From NCBI RefSeq assembly GCF_001949145.1, contig NW_019091521.1:948710-1012709 (forward strand): DNA of 64,000 nt, given 5' to 3'. Numbering within the stretch: position 1 is the first letter of the stretch; each line of letters opens with the position of its first letter. Source of the stretch: Acanthaster planci (taxonomy: Eukaryota > Echinodermata > Asteroidea > Valvatida > Acanthasteridae). The notes beneath the pieces were generated by a model. It was not told the origin of the DNA and made no database searches. It saw only the letters and a program-made list of their open reading frames with translations. The position numbers and the translations under genes are program-made. Shown here in pieces: positions 55,357-64,000 of the stretch.

Positions 55357-57055
55357 AGCTCACACGGCCTTGACCTTGACATACAGTCATGAGCAATGCC
55401 ACCCTCACTCAGGATCGCTACGTGACGGCTGCTAAAATTTAATGTGCCCCTTAATGCAAAGTTTAAGGAAGAGGGCCGGCTCCATAGTTTTCCACCCGCA
55501 CAGCAAGAGACCGGTGAAACTGAACAGTACAGTCATGTACAGTGGTCGAAGGTCAGTACAGAAACAAAAGTAACATTTACCAACAAGCCTCGCTCCGTTT
55601 CCTAGCACAGAATTATGAAAATTGCGGCTTTCTTTAATTTACAATAGGCAAATGTAGACTACATCTGACACTAGAGTGACATTTTCTGCAAACGCAGCCT
55701 GCCAACTGGAATAGGAGGCAATTCGAGAGGGGTCTTGTAAAGTAGGATGCTTACCATCTAAGTCCAAGCCTGGTAATGACCAGTGACGTCACTCCAACAC
55801 TCCGACTTGTCAAACTGTCTTAGTAATTTATGAATGGGCACACAGAGTCTGCACTATTAATCGCTACCGGTAAAAAAACGCTGGCATAAATTAACAGAAT
55901 TAAGTCATATTTTGCAATTCATGAGTGAAAAACACGTCCAGAACAATGGTCATGTTGCACATACGGTAAATTGTGTTTTTACTGGTAAAGTATTTCAACC
56001 AATTTAAAGAACTTAATTTCATTTATTTGTGTAGAATGTAAATTAACGTTGCAACTTAATTATTTTTGGTTGATCTCGCACACTTGATTCTGAAAATATT
56101 CTGCTTGGAAAGCATGAAGTTACAAGTTTGTGGGCTTAGGTTAAATTTTGCATCAGGATACCCGTTGGATTGTTTACAACTGAAAACAGTCAATAATTCT
56201 TGGAATCAAAAGTCGTGTCCTCCTTTTACTTCAAATAGTGAGGTTGAAATCATAGAAGAAGTTTTCAATGAACGCCGGAAAAGGTAGGTTTCAATGCTGT
56301 TTTTTTCGACGGTTATCCTCATCAAATCGTGTGGTTGTCTAGACACTGGCAGTGAAGCACACATATATAGTCCTGATCACTCTCAGCAATTAATATCATT
56401 GCTACAAATTGTACAGATCGTGGCCATTTTCACTGCCATGGCAGCACTAATTATACATAATTATACATAATAATTTTACTTAATTATTTGCCAAATTGCA
56501 CTTTGAGCAGAAGCACCCCTTCATCGATAATATTGGGCCCTCATTGGTCCCGCTCGGGGCCCATCGCTTAGGCCTACTCGACTCGCTTCCCGTCGAGGTG
56601 AATCTGGCCAGAATGGTCCGCCTACTTGACACGGGCCTCCGCATCTTCAGACAGAAGCGAATGTTACGGGTTTAGTTTTGGTTTTTGTCGCTGGAAACAT
56701 TTTTCGCACCCAATAGTCGCCTGTGCACCTGCCGTAATATTGGCATTTTTCAGCTGGGACCGACTCAAGCCTTGACAGGCGTCTACAAGCACAGCACAAT
56801 GAAGCGACTTTGATAGTCTCCGCCGCAGTCCCTGTCTGAGGGATGTTTTTACCAGTTACGCTGTACCTCCACCCGGTCATATTTGTCACCTATATGCTCC
56901 CTGCATGGTGATTCCATACGGCATGGTGCTGAAAATCGGTTTTGCTGTGATATTCTCAAATTTCTCATTAATTAATCATGAAAAAAAGAAACGAGAGAAA
57001 AGCCCCCAAACAAAACACAAAAGAAACAAAAACTGAATGTCAACTATATGCTAAG
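55357..57055. other. Mostly non-coding stretch
   Basis: A CRE octamer lies at 55784-55791. A partial inverted copy of the dispersed repeat (AGCAGAAGCACCCCTTCATC) lies at about 56509-56530. A weak exon candidate at about 56150-56285 is described separately. No recognisable gene. Confidence 0.45.
56148..56284 (+). CDS. Weak candidate internal exon
   Basis: Following TTTTGCATCAG, an open frame reads YPLDCLQLKTVNNSW and continues through an acidic stretch (SNSEVEIIEEVFNERRK) to a good donor, AAAAG|GTAGGT, after 56284. Length, frame and donor are compatible with a coding exon. No domain is recognised, the polypyrimidine tract is poor and no partner exons were found. Chance is a serious alternative. 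Confidence 0.2.
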
Positions 57056-57180
57056 GGGCCATCCATAAAGTAGGTACGCACGAAATGCCGACTTTCCAGA
57101 CCCCCTCCCCTTGTACACATGGCGTGCGCAGTGGCCCCACCCCCTCTCCCTGTACGCATACGCATTGCACTTTTTTCCTT
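57056..57180. mobile_element. One end of a repeat beginning GGGGCCATCCATAAAGTA
   Basis: GGGGCCATCCATAAAGTA followed by GTACGCACG and then CCCCCTCCCC and CCCCCTCTCCC runs resembles the terminus of a MITE class widespread in marine invertebrates (recognised from memory, not searched). The complementary end was not found, so it is probably a fragment. Confidence 0.35.
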
Positions 57181-58378
57181 CTTTTTTAAATAGCGCTTTC
57201 AGCTACTATTTGCGCTGAAACCATTCCATATATCTTTTGACTTCTCAGGATGCCTTGTTTTAGCATCATTAAAATGTCATAGTACATTGTACATCTAAGC
57301 ACTGCATAGTCGCTTCCAAATTCTTAAATAAATAACCAAAGTAATAACAGATTTTTATATCGGTACTTCTTTATAAACAGCCCTGGAAAATATTTACTTG
57401 GCAGCTTAAACAAGATGTTATTGAATAAAAAACAAATTGAAAAAAATGTTGCTTTTTACGTTTACCGGTCTTTGCAATTGTGCCATGGGGAAAATGTTGC
57501 AGTTTACTAACAAAGGGCGGTGGCCGGGCATGGAAGGATAAATGGTGGGGTGGAGGATATTGTGGTTGAATGGTTTTTCGACGCACAAAAGCTGATTCTG
57601 GTATGTATTTGCATTAGGAAGTGTATTGACATGATGAACTAATGAAACATTTTCGGTCTCCACACGGTACGAACTGGCTTGCTCCCCCTCCCCTCGGGCT
57701 ATACAAAAAATTGGGAAAATAATACCCTTGGAAACAATGTATGTATTATGTAATGTTTTATCAAAGTTCCGCTTGGATGCAAAAATGAGACATTGACAAA
57801 AATCTCTGGCTTACCCCCCTTTCCGAAAAATTCCTGGATCCGCCCTGAATACAATGGAGTTTTCTTCACGGGACTAGCTGCCTTTGGAAAGCGGCATAAT
57901 GTTACTGGTGGAAATGAACTGAATTTTGGAGGCAAAACTTGGAGTAATGTCTGAAAATAGATGTTTGCGATAGAAAATGTTTGCAACAATGAGGCCATTT
58001 CATTTGAGAGGGGGGCCGAATATGATTAGCTGGATGAACATCAGGACAAACCCATGGTCATCAGCTGAATTTTTCCGGGGGTAAAAGACTCGAGCGATCG
58101 GCATGCAGCCGACAAAACACGAACGTTGGAAAAAAGGGTCATTACCGTGTTATTTTCAAGCAGAGTGGTGATTTCACCATCAACCCCGTCCATGCTCCTC
58201 CTCGATGTAGTGATACTCCAATTCAACCTTTAGGAGATGATGTAATTAAATCTTAATTGCTTTTAAAATGTGCTCCACTTCGTACTGGTTTTACTCTATT
58301 CCACACATGCCTCGGCTTCTCCACCGTTCATTACTGGAGAAATGAAGGGTCTTTTCCCAACAAACAATAAAAATCGTG
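57181..58378. other. Non-coding stretch with repeat fragments
   Basis: ATTCCTGGATCCGCCCTG at about 57831-57848 looks like the end of a common dispersed repeat. No gene is recognised. The last 200 bp may be the promoter or 5' UTR of the candidate exon that follows. Confidence 0.4.
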
Positions 58379-58501
58379 ATGGCGTCCTCCATTGACACGC
58401 AAACTCTCTCAGTTGAAGTCCGTAAATTGCGTAAGAAATTACGCCAAATTGACAACTTAAATCGCCTGGACAGGCCACTTCTCCCCGAAGAAGAAGCAAA
58501 G
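58379..58501 (+). CDS. Candidate first coding exon of an unidentified gene
   Basis: ATG in a strong context (G at -3 and +4) opens 41 codons ending at a good donor, AAAG|GTGGGT, phase 0. The peptide starts MASSIDTQTLSVEVRKLRKK, continues LRQIDNLNRLDRPLLPEEEAK and is strongly charged and helical. KKLRQI-type helices followed by PEE segments recall the C-terminal helices of translation-associated proteins such as eIF2A and PYM, but that is only an impression. Codon content looks coding. Further exons would lie at or beyond the gap starting at 58827, so the gene cannot be completed here. Confidence 0.5.
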
Positions 58502-58826
58502 GTGGGTTCTCAACTTTTAAAACCTTAGAATAGTTTCTTTTGCTGGGAGCAGAAACGAAGAATTAAACGGATTCGTTCCCCGTCATCAGGATTATCGAAT
58601 ATCGGAATAGGCCTACATGTAGGGCCTAATGTCAGGTCATGCTATTTCAGCGTCAACGACGTCAACAAAGCGTCAACAAAATATTCAAGCATTTTTATGC
58701 AAATTTTTATATTTACAATATTAGTAAGGCTCCTACATATCACATTCAATGTATTGCGTTATCGAAAATGATATTTGAGTGTGAAAATTCGAGCGACAAA
58801 TTCGGGCCTGCTCGTCATTCTCGTAT

Positions 58827-59688
58827 NNNNNNNNNNNNNNNNNNNNNNNNNNNNNNNNNNNNNNNNNNNNNNNNNNNNNNNNNNNNNNNNNNNNNNNNNN
58901 NNNNNNNNNNNNNNNNNNNNNNNNNNNNNNNNNNNNNNNNNNNNNNNNNNNNNNNNNNNNNNNNNNNNNNNNNNNNNNNNNNNNNNNNNNNNNNNNNNNN
59001 NNNNNNNNNNNNNNNNNNNNNNNNNNNNNNNNNNNNNNNNNNNNNNNNNNNNNNNNNNNNNNNNNNNNNNNNNNNNNNNNNNNNNNNNNNNNNNNNNNNN
59101 NNNNNNNNNNNNNNNNNNNNNNNNNNNNNNNNNNNNNNNNNNNNNNNNNNNNNNNNNNNNNNNNNNNNNNNNNNNNNNNNNNNNNNNNNNNNNNNNNNNN
59201 NNNNNNNNNNNNNNNNNNNNNNNNNNNNNNNNNNNNNNNNNNNNNNNNNNNNNNNNNNNNNNNNNNNNNNNNNNNNNNNNNNNNNNNNNNNNNNNNNNNN
59301 NNNNNNNNNNNNNNNNNNNNNNNNNNNNNNNNNNNNNNNNNNNNNNNNNNNNNNNNNNNNNNNNNNNNNNNNNNNNNNNNNNNNNNNNNNNNNNNNNNNN
59401 NNNNNNNNNNNNNNNNNNNNNNNNNNNNNNNNNNNNNNNNNNNNNNNNNNNNNNNNNNNNNNNNNNNNNNNNNNNNNNNNNNNNNNNNNNNNNNNNNNNN
59501 NNNNNNNNNNNNNNNNNNNNNNNNNNNNNNNNNNNNNNNNNNNNNNNNNNNNNNNNNNNNNNNNNNNNNNNNNNNNNNNNNNNNNNNNNNNNNNNNNNNN
59601 NNNNNNNNNNNNNNNNNNNNNNNNNNNNNNNNNNNNNNNNNNNNNNNNNNNNNNNNNNNNNNNNNNNNNNNNNNNNNNNNNNNNNNNN
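58827..59688. other. Assembly gap (862 N)
   Basis: A run of N with unknown content. Open frames that appear to span it are artefacts of N translation. Confidence 0.99.
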
Positions 59689-59697
59689 AGCCCGACC

Positions 59698-59747
59698 GGC
59701 CGCCATCTTGTTATTGCATGGACAGTAGAGTTAGAAAGATGGCGGCC
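59698..59747. promoter_or_regulatory. Inverted pair of YY1-like sites
   Basis: GGCCGCCATCTT (59698-59709) and AAGATGGCGGCC (59736-59747) are perfect inverse copies 26 bp apart. AAGATGGCGGC is the YY1 core that often overlaps or adjoins start codons of housekeeping genes. The right copy contains ATGGCGGCC, which would encode Met-Ala-Ala, but its frame closes after about 31 codons. This could be a compact, possibly bidirectional promoter or simply inverted-repeat ends facing the gap. Confidence 0.4.
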
Positions 59748-60833
59748 TCCATACATGCCATACATTGCGAAAAATCGAGAAGTGTTGGGTGCATTGTCTG
59801 CCACACCACTACGACTTCTGGGGGTAATGACTGAATTAAATTCTTCAGTACTTTCCCTTCAAAGTTTGATTTTATTGGATTTTTTATCTGTGAAGGAGTA
59901 CTTTACTGTAGCCTGTACTTAAAGCTTCTTTTGCCGCACTCTCTGTGTGTTGTGTGTATGGTGACTTTACTAAGTATGTATATTCATGGCTTTTGTCATG
60001 TTTGTTGTCTTATGCCAGTAACTTTATCACAACCATGACAACTTAACTCATCGGTTTTTGACAAAAATCAAAAGCCCTGCCTACTGTGATTGTAATCAGA
60101 TTCATGAGTTTCACTTTACAGTATGTGTTGTACATCATACATGTACATTTGCAGTACAGGTATGAATCTTGTGAAAGATGTATAGTATGTACATGCATGT
60201 AAAGTAATAAAGCATTCATCTGCAAACATTGAGCTCCTACAATGTACGCTGTAAGTTCCTGTATGTATGTACGTACTTGTGAATGTTGAGACAGTGCTGT
60301 TTATCTTAGAACTCAGTTGGTGACAATGGAACACTCTTTGTGTAAATATGTAGAACTCACTCTAGCTCTTCTTGGAAGTCATGGATAAGTGTACATGCAA
60401 TTGATTTGAGTCTCAAATTAATATTGCCGTTGAAATGCTTCTGACTTCATCTTTAATTGTGAAGCAGTCCCTCTCTGGCAGATTTTGGCATTGGATAGCT
60501 AAACAATTCATTGCAACTTACACTTAACAGTGCATTTTTGTGGAAATGCGGTTCTCTTTATCTCACAAGGACGAGAATGTAAAGAATAGGCCTACATGTA
60601 CGTGTACTGTACTGAATGTCAGTTTGATGCACCTTTCTGACTGCTAAAACCTGGATCCAGAAATTTTTATGCAGTGTGTAAGATTTCAAAACAGACAGGA
60701 TCAAAGAAGAAAAAAGATGTCTGCTAAAGCCACACTTCATGAAAATTGGCGATGTCTGCAAATTGAACAATTCTGCAATTCTGTGTTTCTTTTCATGCCA
60801 GTTTTGCAGCGGAGTCAATTTCAACCTGCTGCC
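59748..60833. other. Non-coding stretch before the transposase relic
   Basis: Scattered TACATGTA motifs and no recognisable gene. It may include the left part of the Merlin-type element, but no terminal inverted repeat was identified. Confidence 0.45.
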
Positions 60834-61732
60834 ATGGAACTGTTTGAGTTAGTAACCATTCTAGCCTCCATGGACTCTTGCAAGGAGTGGCTGCGATCCA
60901 AGGGCCTGCTGGCCACTCCTGGAGACCGACTGGGATGCGCCCAGTGCAGCGCCTGCATCACCAACGAGCACCAACGAGAGCAAGCTGCGGTGCAAGGGCT
61001 GCAGGAGGGAGCGCTCCATTCTCATTGGCAGCGTGTTTGCCCAGAGCAACTTAAACCTGCACGTCCTCATCTCCCTGCTGTTCTTTTTCTGCAGCCGTGC
61101 CCCTATCCACTTCTTGAAGACCATCCTGAGCCACTCTATCTCCACATGGTCCATCATCAACTAGTTCACCTTCTACGACGAGATCTGCTTCGGGTGGCTT
61201 TTGGCATATCCAGTCTGGCTCGGTGGACCGGAGCTCATCATGGAAATCGACGTGTCTAAGCAGAAGGGGAAATGCAAGTTCAAAGATGGGGGTGGCAGTT
61301 CGCCAGCCCAGTGGTTATTTGGGACCTGGGACCGATGTCTCTCAAAGGGTGTGGTGTGGTGCATCGCCGACAAAAAGCGAGAAACACTCCTACCTCTGAT
61401 CAAGGACCACGTCCTGCCGGGGACCATCATCTTCTCGGACGGGGCGCCGAGGTTCAAAACCCTTCGGGAGGAGGGCTTCCACCATGATGCGGTCCAGGAT
61501 CGCAAGTTTGTCACCTAGAACGACTATGGAGTGGATGTTCACATCAACAGTATCAGAGGGTGGTTATCCAACATCAAGGTTGAACTAAGGAGGATGAGGG
61601 GTTACCATGGCAGGAAATCTCCCCCGGCTTCTCGACGAAATGATGTACCGCCAACATCGAGGCAATGGTGACACAATGGACCTTCCGATTGAGGACATTA
61701 ACAGTTGCTACCCTGTTGTGACTGAAGTCTAG
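60834..61732 (+). pseudogene. Merlin-type (ISXO2-like DDE) transposase relic
   Basis: The relic reads through three frames. The first part (from ATG 60834, MELFELVTILASMDSCKEW) leads to a CxxC zinc motif, CAQCSAC. After a 10-bp tandem duplication (60959-60978) the next frame gives LRCKGCRRERSILIGSVF and LKTILSHSISTWS, then the catalytic core with Asp codons at 61249 (MEIDVSK) and 61438 (IIFSDG) and the family's QWLFGTWDR and ETLLPLIKDHVLPGT segments. A third frame (from about 61612) gives LPRLLDEMMYRQHRG and ends at TAG 61730-61732. Lesions are the duplication, in-frame TAG at 61162 and 61516, about one extra base near 61610, and Arg for the third catalytic acid (codon 61555). Merlin transposases cut and paste their own element; this copy is dead. 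Confidence 0.9.
60959..60978 (+). repeat. 10-bp tandem duplication (frameshift lesion)
   Basis: CACCAACGAG occurs twice in immediate tandem. Ten bases shift the frame by one, exactly the offset between the zinc-motif frame and the core frame of the transposase relic. It is therefore the likely cause of the first frameshift. Confidence 0.8.
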
Positions 61733-61830
61733 TGAACATGCTTGACAGAGCAAGATTTTCTGTTTTCCTGTTTGCAAGTTAAAACATCCGTTATCATTTA
61801 AGAAAACAAGGTACCATGTCTCAACACCTA

Positions 61831-61867
61831 CTGTACATGTACAATATACACATACATGTACATGTAG
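61831..61867. repeat. TACATGTA simple repeat
   Basis: GTACATGTACAATATACACA followed by TACATGTACATGTAG. It separates the transposase relic from the downstream MITE. Confidence 0.65.
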
Positions 61868-61911
61868 GTCTTCATGTGCACATACGAAACGCACATGTAT
61901 CAGGTACACAT

Positions 61912-62166
61912 GGGTAATTCCAGAAATTACAGGTCCAAAAGTGTGACATTTTTGTGTCCCTTTTACATCTGACCTTTGTTATTTGACATGGAATTATCAC
62001 CAGAATTGATTTCAAGCTATTACTATTTGTTTGGCAGGCAATTTGCGTTCATTCATCACTCTTGGAAATTAGAAAATATGTTTTGTACTTACAAAATCGT
62101 ACGTCTTATACAATGTATGTGACAGGGACGCGAAAAAAAATGGACCCCTCATTTCTGGAATTGCCC
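61912..62166. mobile_element. MITE copy 2 (GGGTAATTCCAGAAAT ends)
   Basis: This 255-bp element has termini GGGTAATTCCAGAAAT and ATTTCTGGAATTGCCC, inverted repeats with one mismatch over 16 bp, extending to GGTCCA/TGGACC inside. ACAT flanks it on both sides (61908-61911 and 62167-62170), a plausible 4-bp target duplication. It matches 53971-54211 along its length with scattered substitutions and small indels. No coding capacity. Confidence 0.88.
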
Positions 62167-62897
62167 ACATGTACAATGGACATAATGGTGCTGTATACAG
62201 TACATGTATTTGCATAATAGAGCAAGATTTTTGGAATGTTTCATTTCCCCCCCCCCAAAAAAAAAGCAACAGTATTTTACATGTTAATAAAAAGAGAATA
62301 CTATACTTGTTCTGTTTTTCGGGCCATTCGGGGCAGTGGGGGAAATTGCTCAAGTTTGTCAGGGCTTCGTTTGGCCTTTTTTAGGGGAGGGGTAGTTGTG
62401 CTTTGGAATTGTATTTAGAGGAGTAAAGTACACGTACATGTACCATCTGTGGACTTTGAGTACACTGAACACTGCCTACATGGACATTCTTAGCTCCAAC
62501 TGCCAAAAGGGGGGGGCAGAAAGTCAATCATTTTACCATTTAAGTTACTGCATCAGAATCAAAGATTGCTTGAAGCCGCAGAAGCACCGGTACATGTTTA
62601 ACTGCTGAGTGACGAGGACAGCCAACCTGCCTGCCACAGGGGATAACTTACACATCCATAATAGCCTGCGTGGAAATTAGGTTAAGGATGATGGGAAAAA
62701 AATGCAGGATTTTTAATCAACCCTGGCTTCGGGATGAAACGAACTAAATGCCAACATCTTGATGATGGTTGCTTGAAGGATGATATGACAGTATATATTT
62801 GCTTGAGATGAAACAGGATGCTCTCCAGAGAGCCAAATCTTGTCTACATGTACCTACTGGTGTGCATGTATATGTGTATTATGTTTCACTGTTTACG

Positions 62898-62929
62898 AAT
62901 AAAGTGTTCCGGTTATTGTTAAAAAAAAA
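62898..62929 (+). other. AATAAA followed by genomic A9
   Basis: AATAAA at 62898-62903 is followed by a nine-A run at 62921-62929, the spacing of a polyadenylation signal and tail. This may be the 3' end of a retroposed transcript, or a true poly(A) site that happens to precede an A run. No upstream coding body or target duplication was recognised. Confidence 0.25.
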
Positions 62930-63346
62930 TAAGTGTTTTTTGTGTGTTACTAGCAGATACCGGTAGGTTAAGATTGAGATATGTGTACGTACATTTGCGT
63001 GATGGAAGAATAACTCCAGTTAAGTATGATTTTTTTTGGGGGGGGTTGGAAGAGTCATGGAAGACAGCCTCTGAAACCAGTGTGGGTAATGGGCTGTGAG
63101 TGCAGTGAACACTATACTTATGGCTCCAACTGCACAAAACAGAAAAAAAGGGTATGGAAACTACATTTCTTGCCAAAATGTCACTGTACATTCCAAAAAC
63201 CAAGATATCATAATCGAGCAGGATTGTTTGATATTTGCAAGCATGTGATTTGGAGCAACAAAAACCACTTTAAACATATTGAAAAGGTGTGCCTTTGATT
63301 ATGGTGTGAGCTTGTGAATTTTTGTTTGCAACATCTTGCCTAATGA

Positions 63347-63370
63347 TGTACATGTACATGTACCTGTACC
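63347..63370. repeat. TACATGTA simple repeat
   Basis: GTACATGTACATGTACCTGTAC run, of the same class as the others in the window. Confidence 0.65.
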
Positions 63371-64000
63371 ATACTTACGCGAAAGTGAACTTATACAAAT
63401 TGGTGATGTCAGACCAAAATATTCGTTATGAAAATTCATAAAAGTTGAACACGTCTCGCCTTAAGCAAAAGTTTGCTGCAAATCTTCTCCGACATCAGAT
63501 TTACTTCACTTTCACATTTGCCTGTAGTATGTATGAGTACTGTATTCAGTGGGAGAGGAAGGAGGGGGGGGGAAATGGCAGAAAACATGTTTTTGAAGTC
63601 AGTGCACCTGCCTTTGAGAAATTATACCACCACCATCCTTCATGTCCATCAGGCTTATTTATGCAAAAGTGCGTAATATCTGAAAGTGAAATCCCACTTT
63701 GTCCCCCACCCGTGGATCTGCGTGTGTGCCGGCACTGTACTGTATGTCACTGCTTAGTAAACTGTACAGTCAGTGACAGTGCTGGTGAGAAGTGGATTGG
63801 AAAAGTTAAAGATTAAATTGGTGCACATGCACACACATTGTACAAGGGTGTAGGCTGGGGAGGGGGCTGTGGGTGATGCAGAGGCACCTCCCTGCCAGCA
63901 GAAGGAAGTTCCACATGAGGTTTTCATATTTTTATTGTTTAACACCTAACAGCAGTGCGTTAGTTTATTATGGTGAAAGTACATGGGTTTTTGATACGCG

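Larger units (their letters stand above)
62171..64000. other. Terminal non-coding stretch with low-complexity tracts
   Basis: Contains C/A and G homopolymer runs (about 62247-62265, 62507-62515, 63029-63046) and a degenerate pair of blocks with ACTGAACAC/AGTGAACAC then CTCCAACTGC near 62460 and 63105. An AATAAA (62898-62903) followed 17 bp later by A9 is present. A 123-codon open frame at 63445-63816 shows no domain. Confidence 0.45.

Noticed and set aside
58639-59922. Apparent long open frames (up to 427 codons) on both strands
   Set aside because: They consist mostly of the 862-N gap; the real sequence on each side shows no coherent domain.
63445-63816. 123-codon plus-strand open frame with CRHCTVCHC
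   Set aside because: The cysteine cluster suggested a zinc ribbon, but the frame starts in a repeat-rich area, spans a G-run and has no other family features.

Overview
The window comes from an animal nuclear genome. Genes are split into GT-AG exons with long introns, coding density is very low, and there are many short inverted-repeat elements. TACATGTA-type simple repeats are common and two runs of N (17676-18016 and 58827-59688) mark assembly gaps. The repeat style and the receptor families suggest a marine invertebrate deuterostome (echinoderm, hemichordate or cephalochordate), but no single feature fixes the phylum.

Layout. At 1544-1751 on the plus strand is one convincing coding exon: a signal peptide followed by a six-cysteine module with the cysteine spacing of Fn14 (TNFRSF12A), a small TNF-receptor-superfamily member. 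Its later exons were not found with confidence. From about 1.8 to 31 kb I see no convincing gene. That interval holds TACATGTA runs, a 168-bp hairpin (17012-17179), an inverted repeat around the first gap, a TATA-bearing LTR-like block (about 21.9-22.3 kb), a tandem repeat and tRNA-like segment near 25 kb, and a palindromic-ended element at 28064-28305.

The main gene is a complete six-exon nicotinic acetylcholine receptor subunit (31107-49445, plus strand, 516 residues). It has a signal peptide, the Cys-loop, vicinal cysteines in loop C and four membrane segments. Intron 2 is about 13.6 kb and carries a 253-bp foldback element. The M1-M2 linker lacks the glutamate that cation-selective family members carry just before M2 and is one residue longer, a change seen in anion-selective members of the superfamily.

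From 49.4 kb to the end the sequence is mostly mobile-element debris. It includes two copies of a 241-255 bp MITE (53971-54211 and 61912-62166), a GGGCCC-ended MITE (55128-55356), and a broken Merlin-type (ISXO2-like) DDE transposase (60834-61732) whose lesions can be placed to the base. A possible first coding exon (58379-58501) lies just upstream of the second gap, and an inverted pair of YY1-like sites (59698-59747) lies just after it.

No operon, prokaryotic, viral or CRISPR feature was seen. The two receptor genes have no evident functional link beyond both encoding cell-surface or secreted proteins.
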